IMG/VR virus record: IMGVR_UViG_3300044732_000635
Span: 1 to 43,989 of that record
Direction: 5' to 3' (one strand)
DNA: 43,989 nucleotides
DNA from: a virus
Positions within the stretch are counted from its first letter, which is position 1, and every line of letters starts with the position of its first letter. The notes below the pieces were generated by a model. The model had not been told where the DNA came from, searched no databases, and saw only the letters and a list, made by a program, of their open reading frames with translations. The translations under genes were made by a program, and so were the position numbers. Shown here piece after piece: positions 1 to 8,160 of this stretch.

Positions 1-224
1 CAGACACCAGGCTTGGGACACTGACGACGATTACCTTCTGAACGGCGAGCGGGTTAGTGAGCCCGAACACGACATCACCGCCGCGATCGATCTCGCTTGA
101 AAGTGTTACCAGATCCGAGTTACGAGTCTGGGTGCCGTCACTGACCACCGCATAGTACGAAATCGGCGTGTTCTGCGGGGCCTCGTAGTCGGCAGCGATC
201 AGAGAGTTGACCGCTTCCTTCTTG
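1..224. repeat. Left copy of 224-bp terminal redundancy
   Basis: Bases 1-224 recur at 43766-43989 with one difference: T at 97 against C at 43862. The contig therefore closes into a circle of about 43,765 bp, and the tail gene crossing the ends is intact when joined. This may be an assembly overlap of a circular or circularly permuted molecule, or a true terminal repeat; the mismatch suggests sequence variation in the population. Confidence 0.95.
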
Positions 225-367
225 AAGGCCCCGCGAACAGCCTGCGTACCGTCGGGGGTGAGTCGGTTGATAGTCGCTTCGGTCATGCCTTCGCACGTGA
301 GCGTAAGAACAACCCAGCGCGAAGTCGGGTCCAGTTCCGAGGTGAAGGTGATCTCACCTAGAGCCAT
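1..367 (-). CDS. Distal tail protein, N-terminal part (continues at 43350-43765)
   Basis: The ATG at 365-367 lies after a strong AGGAGG site, and its first bases overlap the stop codon of the tape measure gene. The reading frame runs off the left end and continues in the right-hand copy of the terminal repeat. Joined across the circle it encodes about 260 residues. Its position directly after the tape measure, and its size, match the distal tail (Dit-like) protein of siphophages, which connects the tube to the baseplate; this is inferred from gene order more than from sequence motifs. One codon differs between the two copies (Ser here, Gly on the right). Confidence 0.7.
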   Translation of the reverse strand, partial: MALGEITFTSELDPTSRWVVLTLTCEGMTEATINRLTPDGTQAVRGAFKKEAVNSLIAADYEAPQNTPISYYAVVSDGTQTRNSDLVTLSSEIDRGGDVVFGLTNPLAVQKVIVVSVPSLVS

Positions 368-3300
368 TAGTACCTCCTACCCGAAGTGACATAGTTGAGC
401 GAACTGCCGTCGGCAGCCGCGACACGGACATCGATCATGTCCGTCAGTTCACGGTCGCCGATGTAGACGCGAACATCAGGCACCGACTGGCCTGATCCAT
501 TGAGGCTCGGAAGAGTTGCGTTCGACATGTTGAGCGAAGCCACCTCCACGCGGGAGAGTGACGACTCCATGCCGATTGCAAGCCCTTCGCCCACCCAAGC
601 GCCGTACTGCTCCATCACCTTCGATGGAGAGTTGATCTTGAGGGCCTTCGAGATCGTTGAAGAGACCTTGTTCGCAATGCGCTCAGCCGCCGCAACAACC
701 AACGGCTCCATCTCCTCGAGACCCTTGATGAACCCATCCATCGCGTTCTTACCAAGAATCGCGGTGTTCTTCGGGTTCTTCGGGTCCGTCAGTTTCGCCA
801 GGCTCTTTTCGATGGACGCACTGATGTCAGCCGCCGTCTTAGCGTTGGCTTCCAACTGCGCCTTGAGCACCAGCGAGTGAGCGTCAGTGGCATCTGCCAC
901 AGCCTTGAGGTCAGCATCGAGCGCTGCCTTCTTCATCTGGTAGGCAGCCTGCGTATCAAGCAGCGCCTGATTCGCAGCATCCTTAGCGATCTGCATCTGA
1001 TTGACGAACGCCTGCTGCTGAGCAATCCCCGCATCGAACCACGTCTGCGACGCGTTCCGCTGGATACCTGCAGTCACCGAAGCGAGTTCGGTCTGAATCG
1101 AGTTGATCTCGTCAATCGACTGCTGCGAACCGTTCACCAGATCGGTCATGACCTGGCTGGTGGCCTCGGGGCCTTGCGAAACAAGATCCTGCAGCAGCGT
1201 GCTGCTCAGACCCCTGGCCTGTAGGGCCTTGATGTTGGCAGCCCAGTCCTTGAGCGTCTGGAGACGCTCGGCCATCTGATCCTTGAGAGATGCAGTCTTC
1301 TGCTTCTCCGTGGAGATGAACGAGCCGACGTTGTCAAGGCGCGTATACTCGGTGATCGTCTTCGCGGACAGTTCAAGTGCATTGACGAACGAACGAGCAG
1401 AGTCGCGGATTCCGTTCAGGAACTCATCACGAGCGGACACCAGGTCGGCCAACTTCGCGTTAGCGTCGTCGTATGCCTGGGTGGCCTTGTCGAGCATGGA
1501 CTGTGCCTTGGAGATCGCGCCCTCAATGGCGTACCCACGGGCATCGAAGGTGCCGTTGTAGGCGGCGTCGAGTGCGTCCATCTGCGACTGCAGACGGTCA
1601 GTCTCGGTCTTCTGCCAGGTATCGAGTTCCTTAGCAATCCGCTCGTTCTCGCGAGCGAGATCGACCAGGCGCTGAGTGTCTTCCTTCAAGCGGTTCAGCA
1701 TGGAGTCGCGCTCGGCGGCTGCCTTAGCGGCAGCAGCCTTGCCACCAGCCTTGGGGCTTGCAAAGACCCTGTAGTACTTGGTGATCGCAGCAGACACGGT
1801 GTCGAACATGCCGATGATCGACTTGATGTTGCCCTGGTAGTTCGACGAAGCGTCTCCGAAGGAGAATGCCTCAGCGATCTTGCTCATCTCGCCGAACGGC
1901 TGAGCGGTGAGCCCCTTGAGTTCCTTGAGCGCTTCCTTGAAGTCGTTGATCAGTTCACGCATGAACTTGATCCACTCTTGCCACTTCTTCAGGCGCGGAT
2001 CCTTCTTGGAATCGCCAGTGGTATCACCGACAGTATCCTCGAAACCAGGAGTAGGGCTTGTCTTGAATCCGTTACCGCCAGGTGTGTACCCGATGTTCTT
2101 GCCGAAAGAGACTTCCTTGAACTTCGGGAAGTTCATCACCAAGCCAGCCCAGGCATTACCTGCCGCTGCCGCGCTATTGACGAATGCGCCACCAGCGATG
2201 TTGGCACCCTCGACCGCAGCGTTCGCCATCGTCTTGATCGACTCGGTAGCGGACTTCATAGCATCCTGCCACGGGCCAGGCACATACGAGGCAACCTCGA
2301 TGATGCCGCCCAACTTGTCGAGCACCTGACCGACGACCAACTGGATTGCAGCCCATACGCCGTTGACCACCAACATGAAGGTGTTCCACAGCGCACGCAT
2401 CACCGCAAAGGTGATCGAGGCAACGTAACCAATGAGATTGATCGCCTTGGCAATGGTCTGCGAAATGCTCGCAGCGGTGCCCTCAGCGTCGGCGCCCATG
2501 TCGCCCATAGACTGCTTGAAGTACCCAACAACCTGCTCCCAGGCTTGGGCGATGTACTCGAAGTTGAAAGCCTTGATGAAGTCCTTCACCCATTGCAGGA
2601 TCGGCTTCAGAGACGCCAGCAACCCACCAAAAGCGTTAGACATCTTGACGTTGGCAATGTCCTTGATGTTCGAGATCATGCCCTTGGCGGACTCGTTCAT
2701 CTTCTTGGCGGTCTCTTCGGACGACTTACCCACCTTGACGATCGCGGGAAGCAACTTGTCAGCGGTCGCATTACCCGAGGCAACCATCTTCTGGAACTCG
2801 CCAGTGGTCATCCCCAGTGACTTAGCCAACTTGTCAATGCCAATCGAGGCATTCGCCAACTGCTTGATGTCCTGCGTGTACGCCTTGCCCTGTGCGTTGA
2901 TCTGACCGATAACGTAAGCCAGGCCCTGAATCTGCCCAGTAGACAGGTTCACCGCCGACCCGTAGTCAGCCATGAACTTGACGAGGTCTTGGCGCATGGT
3001 CTGGCTGGTGATGCCGAACGCCATGAGTTGGCGGTTAGCCTCCATGATCTGGTCGGTCGGCACAATGCTCGTCTGAGCAAGCGACTGCAGGAACGCGACT
3101 TCCTCTGTGGCTGCCTGAGCAGAGCCCAGCATGCCCTCGAACGAAATCTTCAACTGCTCGAGATCGGCGGCAGCACTAACACCAGACTTGGCGATAGCCG
3201 CACCGATGCCCGTGAGAGCAACACCGACAACGACTGGTGCGGCGGCGATAGCCGCGATCAGCCCAGCCATTCCAGCAGCGGCACCCCCAGCAGCGGGGGC

Positions 3301-3696
3301 TATGCCCTTGAGTGCAGTGCCGAGCGAACCCGCAGCCTGGCTCGCACCAGCGAGGAAGCCGAGCGGGTTTCCGTAGCGCAGGTTGATGAATGCCTGCGAG
3401 GAGCGGAACATGGCGGCTTCCAGAGCCTTCATTGGCTTGGCTGCCGACTGAGCGCGGAGCCCAACCTCGGCGACACCCCGCGCGGCCTTGTTCGCCTCGG
3501 TGCTGACCTTGCCCGCAGCAGCGGCAGTCTTCTGCAGCCCCGACGCCGTAGCGTTGGCGTTACCACCCATCGTGTTGATGTTGTTCTTGACCTCGCGGAC
3601 CTTCTTGTCGAGAAGATCCAGTTTCGTGATCGCAGGACCGATGTTGGCATCAACAGCAACCCAAAGGCGACCTACGCCAGCACTTTGACCAGCCAC
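367..3696 (-). CDS. Tail tape measure protein
   Basis: A 1,109-residue protein, by far the longest in the genome, with long Ala/Lys/Gln-rich helical stretches. There is a hydrophobic Gly/Ala segment around residues 135-180 (GIAPAAGGAAAGMAGLIAA) and a tape-measure-like core soon after (AADLEQLKISFEGMLGSAQ). Tape measure proteins occupy the tail lumen, set tail length and help deliver DNA; roughly 1.5 angstrom per residue suggests a tail near 165 nm. GTG at 3696 is chosen because an AGGAG site lies six bases upstream; the in-frame TTG at 3702 touches that site. It follows the frameshifted chaperone pair, the classic siphophage order. The C-terminus contains the phrase KINSPSKVMEQYGAWVGEGL, common in tape measures. 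Confidence 0.95.
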   Translation of the reverse strand: MAGQSAGVGRLWVAVDANIGPAITKLDLLDKKVREVKNNINTMGGNANATASGLQKTAAAAGKVSTEANKAARGVAEVGLRAQSAAKPMKALEAAMFRSSQAFINLRYGNPLGFLAGASQAAGSLGTALKGIAPAAGGAAAGMAGLIAAIAAAPVVVGVALTGIGAAIAKSGVSAAADLEQLKISFEGMLGSAQAATEEVAFLQSLAQTSIVPTDQIMEANRQLMAFGITSQTMRQDLVKFMADYGSAVNLSTGQIQGLAYVIGQINAQGKAYTQDIKQLANASIGIDKLAKSLGMTTGEFQKMVASGNATADKLLPAIVKVGKSSEETAKKMNESAKGMISNIKDIANVKMSNAFGGLLASLKPILQWVKDFIKAFNFEYIAQAWEQVVGYFKQSMGDMGADAEGTAASISQTIAKAINLIGYVASITFAVMRALWNTFMLVVNGVWAAIQLVVGQVLDKLGGIIEVASYVPGPWQDAMKSATESIKTMANAAVEGANIAGGAFVNSAAAAGNAWAGLVMNFPKFKEVSFGKNIGYTPGGNGFKTSPTPGFEDTVGDTTGDSKKDPRLKKWQEWIKFMRELINDFKEALKELKGLTAQPFGEMSKIAEAFSFGDASSNYQGNIKSIIGMFDTVSAAITKYYRVFASPKAGGKAAAAKAAAERDSMLNRLKEDTQRLVDLARENERIAKELDTWQKTETDRLQSQMDALDAAYNGTFDARGYAIEGAISKAQSMLDKATQAYDDANAKLADLVSARDEFLNGIRDSARSFVNALELSAKTITEYTRLDNVGSFISTEKQKTASLKDQMAERLQTLKDWAANIKALQARGLSSTLLQDLVSQGPEATSQVMTDLVNGSQQSIDEINSIQTELASVTAGIQRNASQTWFDAGIAQQQAFVNQMQIAKDAANQALLDTQAAYQMKKAALDADLKAVADATDAHSLVLKAQLEANAKTAADISASIEKSLAKLTDPKNPKNTAILGKNAMDGFIKGLEEMEPLVVAAAERIANKVSSTISKALKINSPSKVMEQYGAWVGEGLAIGMESSLSRVEVASLNMSNATLPSLNGSGQSVPDVRVYIGDRELTDMIDVRVAAADGSSLNYVTSGRRY

Positions 3697-3698
3697 GC

Positions 3699-4231
3699 TC
3701 AACTCCTAGATTTCAGTGCGAACTCTCGCGGGGTCATCGCCTTCGGCCTGAGATCCTTCTCATGCGGGCGCGGAACATGCAATGGCTTACCAACATTCTT
3801 GGCACCATTGGCTTTTGCAGTAAGTAGATACAGCGCGTGCAGCAGTTCAAGGATGGAAGCAAGCAACTCATCCGACTGCGACCACCGCGTCTCGTGGCGG
3901 ATGACAGCGTCCTCCAGAGCGTCAAACATCTCGGGATCATCCGTGATGGAGTCTGGAGGCACGCCCATCATCACCGCTAGATCAGCGACGCGCCTTAAGT
4001 AGGGTTTGTATCGCCCTCGGTGTCGTCGACAGGCTCAATGTCGTCAACGATCTCAAGCCACTCATCGAACGTCTTCTCAGTGTTCGACGAAAGCCAAGCC
4101 AATTTGTACGACGACTCAATGCTGGCGGAAAGTCCGCCGCCCTCGCGCTCGACCTTGAGGATGTGCTTCGGCTTGACCGTGTAGGTCTTCTTCGCGCCGT
4201 CCTCGTACTGAACTGTGAACTGGGTTGCCAT
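3699..4231 (-). CDS. Tail assembly chaperone, -1 frameshift fusion (G-T type)
   Basis: The extended chaperone would be made by reading 4231 down to 4001, slipping back one base and continuing to 3699. This gives about 177 residues: 77 from the upstream frame and 100 from the downstream frame. The downstream frame is open through the join, with no stop between the slip site and its internal GTG at 3974. In lambda-like phages the G and GT products bind the tape measure and recruit tube protein, and the frameshift sets their ratio. Independent start at GTG 3974 is possible but has no good ribosome site. Position between tube protein and tape measure supports the role. Confidence 0.8.
3995..4231 (-). 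CDS. Tail assembly chaperone, short form (G type)
   Basis: A 78-residue protein starting MATQFTVQYEDGAKK, with an acidic C-terminus (VDDIEPVDDTEGDTNPT). The ATG at 4231 is preceded by a GA-rich AAGAGAGAAA ribosome site; an earlier in-frame ATG at 4270 lacks one. It is the zero-frame product of the two-frame chaperone pair upstream of the tape measure. The final codons contain the slippery heptamer. It would act transiently in the host cytoplasm during tail assembly and is not part of the virion. No enzymatic motif is visible. Function rests on gene order and frame arrangement. Confidence 0.8.
   Translation of the reverse strand: MATQFTVQYEDGAKKTYTVKPKHILKVEREGGGLSASIESSYKLAWLSSNTEKTFDEWLEIVDDIEPVDDTEGDTNPT
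4001..4007 (-). promoter_or_regulatory. Programmed -1 frameshift slippery site A AAC CCT
   Basis: On the minus strand the upstream chaperone frame reads ACA AAC CCT ACT TAA. AAACCCT fits the X XXY YYZ slippery pattern (A AAC CCT) exactly in the zero frame, and slipping back one base enters the downstream chaperone frame with no intervening stop. The zero-frame stop is one codon beyond the heptamer. Confidence 0.8.
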
Positions 4232-4311
4232 GTGTTTCTCTCTTCCGTAGCCGATTGATTGCAAGCGCAAGCCCCGCCCTCCTTGTGAGAGGACGGGGCC
4301 AGCAGCGTTAG

Positions 4312-4953
4312 TTAGACCGTGGTGTCCGCAGCCGCAGTAGCGGTGCTGGTGGAACCCGAGGTCGATCCCTTAGTAGTCGCTACAACGGGATCAGGAGCGG
4401 GCGCAGCAGGTGCTGCAAACGCTTCATCGTTCGTGAGGATCTCGTACGCAGGGGTTGCCGCGAGAACACCGAACTTGATCGGGTAGGTGACTGCACCCGA
4501 ACGGGTCAGGGTGAAGGTAACCTCGCCCTCGACCTGAACACGCGCGAAGATGTAACGGTACGTGACGTCACCATCGGTGAACTCGATCACGATCGAACGC
4601 TCTTCGTTGGTGCCACTAGAAGCGGGGGTGAACTTGAACTCGCCAGCAGAGCCAGTGACGGTGCCGCCACCGAAAGCGGTGGTCAGAACGTCAGAGTTTG
4701 ACTGCATGAGAGCAAATTCAATGCTCTTCGGCTCCTTGAGAGTGAGCACGCGAACCTTGTCACCCTGCCAGGCGTTCAGATCCTCGGTCTCACGACCGAA
4801 CGTGAAGGTGACACCGTCCTCGGTGACGTAGCCGAGATCGACCCAGTCATCGGTAAGAGCGGTGGATGAATCAGTCGGAAGGGCAGTGCCCTTCGGGGCC
4901 ACGTAGACGTGACCAGTTCCTGCGACGCGGACTTCCGCACCATCAAGAGCCAT
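4312..4953 (-). CDS. Major tail tube protein
   Basis: A 213-residue protein opening MALDGAEVRVAGTGHVYVAP, with the phrase DDWVDLGYVTEDGVTFTFG, characteristic of actinophage tail tube proteins. It polymerises into the hollow tail tube. The core is predicted beta-rich to about residue 180, followed by an Ala/Thr/Ser tail (TTKGSTSGSTSTATAAADTTV) that may be flexible or surface exposed. An AAGGAG site precedes the ATG. It lies between the neck genes and the chaperone pair, the usual place for this gene. Confidence 0.9.
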   Translation of the reverse strand: MALDGAEVRVAGTGHVYVAPKGTALPTDSSTALTDDWVDLGYVTEDGVTFTFGRETEDLNAWQGDKVRVLTLKEPKSIEFALMQSNSDVLTTAFGGGTVTGSAGEFKFTPASSGTNEERSIVIEFTDGDVTYRYIFARVQVEGEVTFTLTRSGAVTYPIKFGVLAATPAYEILTNDEAFAAPAAPAPDPVVATTKGSTSGSTSTATAAADTTV

Positions 4954-4963
4954 TTACTTCTCC

Positions 4964-5362
4964 TTAGATACTGCGCGCCGTCATCTGAACGGTCACGACA
5001 TTGCGATACCGAGTAGGGGTCCAAGCCCCGTCCTCAACTGGGGTAATGCGTTGGGCTTCGCTGTATGCGACCACGCCCTCTGGCTGACCGCCGACAACTG
5101 CATTCACTGCAGCCTCGACAGCACAAGCGATCTGGAAAGACTCCGCAGGATCAACTGCGTGAACATCCGCCGAGACCGTCAAGTCCCACCACTGAGTCGT
5201 GGGGGCCGTGGTCGGACGACGCGAGATCGACCGAACCAAGATAAGAGGTGTCAGCGAATCAGGAGGGATGAAGCCCCCGAAGATTCTTCCTGACACAGCA
5301 GCACTGACCGAGTCATCCTCGAGCAGTGTGCGAACAACAACAGTTACGGGATCGAGGCTCAT
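4964..5362 (-). CDS. Tail terminator protein
   Basis: A 132-residue protein (MSLDPVTVVVRTLLEDDSV...) with the layout of the tail terminator/tail completion family (DUF3168/gpU-like): an N-terminal helix, a PLILVRSISRRPTT strand region and a C-terminal GAWTPTRYRNVVTVQ strand. Such proteins cap the tube at its head-proximal end. Its ATG shares bases with the upstream stop (TGATG), so the two are translationally coupled. Identification combines weak sequence resemblance with gene order, just before the tube gene. Confidence 0.7.
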   Translation of the reverse strand: MSLDPVTVVVRTLLEDDSVSAAVSGRIFGGFIPPDSLTPLILVRSISRRPTTAPTTQWWDLTVSADVHAVDPAESFQIACAVEAAVNAVVGGQPEGVVAYSEAQRITPVEDGAWTPTRYRNVVTVQMTARSI

Positions 5363-5793
5363 CAGGCCCTACTCTTCGACTTCTTGCTGAGGCCAGTGAA
5401 CAGAGTTCCACCGAGCGCCAACACAGCCTTCGTCATCGGGTACAAGCCAGGCGTCTTGCCGCTGCCATACTCCGTGACATTCGCCGAAGCAGCACCGCCG
5501 ACAGGAGACACGAGCGCAACACGAATCGTCGACCCGCGCATGAACTTCTTACGCGGAAAGTCAACGCCAGCATCAACACGCTGCACAGTGTTGTAGTAGG
5601 TCGTCAACTCCGACGACTCCGACAGGTTCGCGGGTGACTCACTGGCGATCACTGACTTGGTCTCATCAACAACCATGTCAGCAACCCTGTTGATCGTTTC
5701 CTGCAAGGCAGGAGTCGCCGCTGCGGCGCGGTTAGCGCGCCCGAACGGGCCCGAGTTCCTTACGGTCTCGTAGCCAGCCTTTGCTCTAATCAT
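5362..5793 (-). CDS. Neck/tail completion protein, HK97 gp10-like
   Basis: A 143-residue protein starting MIRAKAGYETVRNSGPFGR. The phrase VTEYGSGKTPGLYPMTKAV near residues 105-124 matches the C-terminal region of HK97-gp10-type neck proteins, which join the head connector to the tail. The ATG at 5793 is preceded by GGGGGA and overlaps the upstream stop (ATGA); a longer in-frame start at 5853 lies inside the preceding gene and is rejected. The C-terminus is Lys/Ser-rich (GLSKKSKSRA). Confidence 0.75.
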   Translation of the reverse strand: MIRAKAGYETVRNSGPFGRANRAAAATPALQETINRVADMVVDETKSVIASESPANLSESSELTTYYNTVQRVDAGVDFPRKKFMRGSTIRVALVSPVGGAASANVTEYGSGKTPGLYPMTKAVLALGGTLFTGLSKKSKSRA

Positions 5794-6125
5794 CCGATCC
5801 CCCTGCGAAGGTAAAGGGCGTAGTACTGCACGGAGCGCCGTAACGGGTTCCAATGCGGCATCGGCTCACCATCCATCTGGTAGCGAATGCCGTCGACGAC
5901 CACGGACTCGATCGAAGTGATCGACACCGACGGTTGAACGATGACCATTGCGTCGCTCGACATGACTTCGCCACCAGCGACGTACGTGTTGGATCGGCGG
6001 GGACGGAAGTACCCCTTGATCGTCACAACGGAACTCGACACTCGCGGCGTGTTGTATGCAGATACCGAATCCTCGACTCGGTAGTGAATCTCGATGTCCT
6101 GCGACATCATGTGAGCAGGAATCAT
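5790..6125 (-). CDS. Head closure / head-to-tail stopper protein
   Basis: A 111-residue beta-rich protein (MIPAHMMSQDIEIHYRVED...) in the second connector position between the adaptor and the neck protein. Segments VVTIKGYFRPRRSNTYVAGG and VDGIRYQMDGEPMPHWNP resemble head closure (gp16/gpFII-like) proteins, which seal the portal channel and provide the tail docking face. It has a GGAGGA site and a start overlapping the upstream stop. The assignment is mainly by order and size. Confidence 0.6.
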   Translation of the reverse strand: MIPAHMMSQDIEIHYRVEDSVSAYNTPRVSSSVVTIKGYFRPRRSNTYVAGGEVMSSDAMVIVQPSVSITSIESVVVDGIRYQMDGEPMPHWNPLRRSVQYYALYLRRGIG

Positions 6126-6535
6126 CAGTCCTCCTGATACGGGACCGCCAGTGGGCGCAGTTCAGGCATCGTCACCGCGACGGACTTAACGGCGCCACCA
6201 CAGCCAGAGGACGACGTGATGATGCGCTGCTCCGACGGAGAGAACGGGCCAGTGCTAGATGAGCCTGCGCCAGAAACCAATGTGTACGAGTACTCGCCGA
6301 TGGTCTCCTGCTTGATACCACGCGGGTTGTCAGCGGAGCGCGCAAGTGCGGCGACAAAGATCGCCTGAACGTCAGGCGGAAGAGATGCGAAATCAGTCCA
6401 CTCGGACTTCTTGCACGGAGCCATGAGGCGCACGTACGCCATAGCCTCAGCAGATGCCTGCTCGAGCCAGTCCGCATCGACAGGCTGACCAGTGCGCGCC
6501 TCAATGGCAGCAGCGAGGTCGGCGTCGTAAGCCAT
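6125..6535 (-). CDS. Head-tail connector adaptor (gp6/gp15-like)
   Basis: A 136-residue protein starting MAYDADLAAAIEARTGQPVDADWLEQASAEAM. It begins with several helices and has the TDFASLPPDVQAIFVAALARSADNP segment seen in head-tail adaptor proteins that form the first ring under the portal. The C-terminal third is Ser/Gly-rich (SGAGSSSTGPFSPSEQRIITSSSGCGG), typical of actinophage adaptors. AGGAGG precedes the ATG. It sits first after the coat gene. Confidence 0.7.
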   Translation of the reverse strand: MAYDADLAAAIEARTGQPVDADWLEQASAEAMAYVRLMAPCKKSEWTDFASLPPDVQAIFVAALARSADNPRGIKQETIGEYSYTLVSGAGSSSTGPFSPSEQRIITSSSGCGGAVKSVAVTMPELRPLAVPYQED

Positions 6536-6601
6536 AGAGCCTCCTAGTTAGAAAGTGAACGGAGGAGAGGGCCGATTACTCGACCCCCTCCCCCGAAGGA
6601 A

Positions 6602-7498
6602 CTACTTGGTCGTGGCTGCCGCAACGACGGGGACAGCGCTATCGTTGAGCGCCAACTTCACGACGGCCTCGCTGGTGAGCAGAGCGCCACCAGTGAGCAT
6701 GTCGAAGGAAGCAACGGTCTGCTTCTTCTGCACGTCGTAGTCGATGACGGTGCGCATTGCGACACCCTCGAACGTCTGTGCGGAAGCGGTGCCGCCCATC
6801 GTCTCCATTGCACGGGAGACAAAGACTGCTGCGTCCTGGCCGAAGAGGAAGCCCTCTTCTGCACCGACGTACGGGGACTCGTACACGGTCGCACCAGCGA
6901 CGCGACCGATGATCGCGTTGCGGAGCGCATCCGAGGAACCCGAAGCGTCAACGCGAAGCAGGTTCTCGCTCTTCTTGAGCGCTGCTGCCATCGTGGTGCC
7001 CACAACGATGTTGCGGTTCGCCATCGAGACCTTGTTGGCATTCAGAATGGCAACGGCATCGATCAGCGACTGCACGGGGGATGCAACCAAGATGTCAGCG
7101 GTCAGCGTTGCGGTCTTGAGGATGTCGATGCACAGAGCCTCGGCCTTCTCGGCCAGAGCGATCGTTGCGGGGTAGGTGACCTGCTGACCGAAGTTGGTCA
7201 GGCTCAGGGTGACCTGCTCGGCGGTCAGAGCAACCGACACGTCCCAAATCTTGTCGATCTTCACGGGCACGGTCGTCTCGACGATGTCCTGAATCTCGAT
7301 GCCAGTCGCGCGGTTAAACGCCTTAGCGGCGAACGACGCGGGCTTGCGGACGTTGACGGTGTCACCGACAGCGAGCGAACCACTGACGCCAGTGTCGAAA
7401 CGGAGCAGACTCGGAAGCAGAATCTGAGTGTGCAGAAGACCAAGTGCCTGCGAGCAGACGGGGCCTACCTGCTGGGTGATAAGGGCATTACCTGCCAT
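6602..7498 (-). CDS. Major capsid protein, P22 coat-like
   Basis: A 298-residue coat protein. The N-terminus (MAGNALITQQVGPVCSQALG) and the following VGDTVNVRKPASFAAKAF, IWDVSVALTAEQVTLSL and MANRNIVVGTTMAAALKKSENL segments match the P22-type coat protein family, which has the HK97 fold. It would assemble with the scaffold into the icosahedral shell. An AGGAG site lies ahead of the ATG. The length is shorter than P22 coat (430), as is usual for actinophage members. Confidence 0.9.
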   Translation of the reverse strand: MAGNALITQQVGPVCSQALGLLHTQILLPSLLRFDTGVSGSLAVGDTVNVRKPASFAAKAFNRATGIEIQDIVETTVPVKIDKIWDVSVALTAEQVTLSLTNFGQQVTYPATIALAEKAEALCIDILKTATLTADILVASPVQSLIDAVAILNANKVSMANRNIVVGTTMAAALKKSENLLRVDASGSSDALRNAIIGRVAGATVYESPYVGAEEGFLFGQDAAVFVSRAMETMGGTASAQTFEGVAMRTVIDYDVQKKQTVASFDMLTGGALLTSEAVVKLALNDSAVPVVAAATTK

Positions 7499-7564
7499 GT
7501 GTTTCTCCTAGATGAAGCGCCCGTACGGGCATTGAGCAGCCACGCACGGGCGTGCGGGCCTGGA

Positions 7565-8092
7565 TTAACGACTGCCGCGTACTGCAGCAGCCAGTTCAAG
7601 CGGATTGGAAGGTGCATCAGCGTCACCAACGACGCCTGCGCCAGTCGCATCAGGGGAAGGCTTCGCCTTAGGGGCGAACTGACCCTTGAGACCCTCGAGA
7701 AGAGCGTCAGCATCCGCTGCCATCTCTTCCTCAGTGTCCCCACGAAGTCGATCCACCAATGACGGCGGAAGGTTCTTCGACTGTGCAACCTTGAAACGGA
7801 GCATTTCGCCCTTGAGGGTGTCGCGCTCCTGTTGTGCCGAAGCCAGCGCCTCAGCCATACGTTCCTGCTCGCTCTTCTGCGACTGCACGTACTCGTCGTA
7901 CTTAGCAGCCTTATCGGCGAGTTCCTTGTTCTGCGTGCGGTACTTCGCCGACTCCTTACGGAGTTGACGGACATACTCAGCATCGAAGGACTGGCCCTCG
8001 TCGGCAGTGTCGGCGTCGACAGTTACGTCTTCACTGACCGTCTCATCCGAAGCCACGGCCTCGGTTGCGTTCTCCACATTGACTTCACTCAT
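7565..8092 (-). CDS. Scaffolding protein
   Basis: A 175-residue acidic, coiled-coil protein. Residues 1-35 are strongly acidic (VSEDVTVDADTADEGQSFD). A long charged helix follows (YVRQLRKESAKYRTQNKELA ... QKSEQERMAEALASAQQERD), then a Pro/Ala-rich tail. This is the standard build of actinophage scaffolds (DUF4355-like), which template procapsid assembly and are then released. The ATG at 8092 follows GGAGGG; an in-frame start at 8143 lacks a site. It lies directly upstream of the coat gene, as expected. Confidence 0.85.
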   Translation of the reverse strand: MSEVNVENATEAVASDETVSEDVTVDADTADEGQSFDAEYVRQLRKESAKYRTQNKELADKAAKYDEYVQSQKSEQERMAEALASAQQERDTLKGEMLRFKVAQSKNLPPSLVDRLRGDTEEEMAADADALLEGLKGQFAPKAKPSPDATGAGVVGDADAPSNPLELAAAVRGSR

Positions 8093-8160
8093 TGCACCCT
8101 CCAGGGGTCTCGCATCACTCCATCTAGGAGTGGAACCCGCCACACGGCGGGAGTCTTTGG

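Noticed and set aside
1978-4002. Long rightward frames opposite the tape measure (280 and 337 codons)
   Set aside because: Antisense shadows of a well-supported gene; no initiation signals or recognisable domains.
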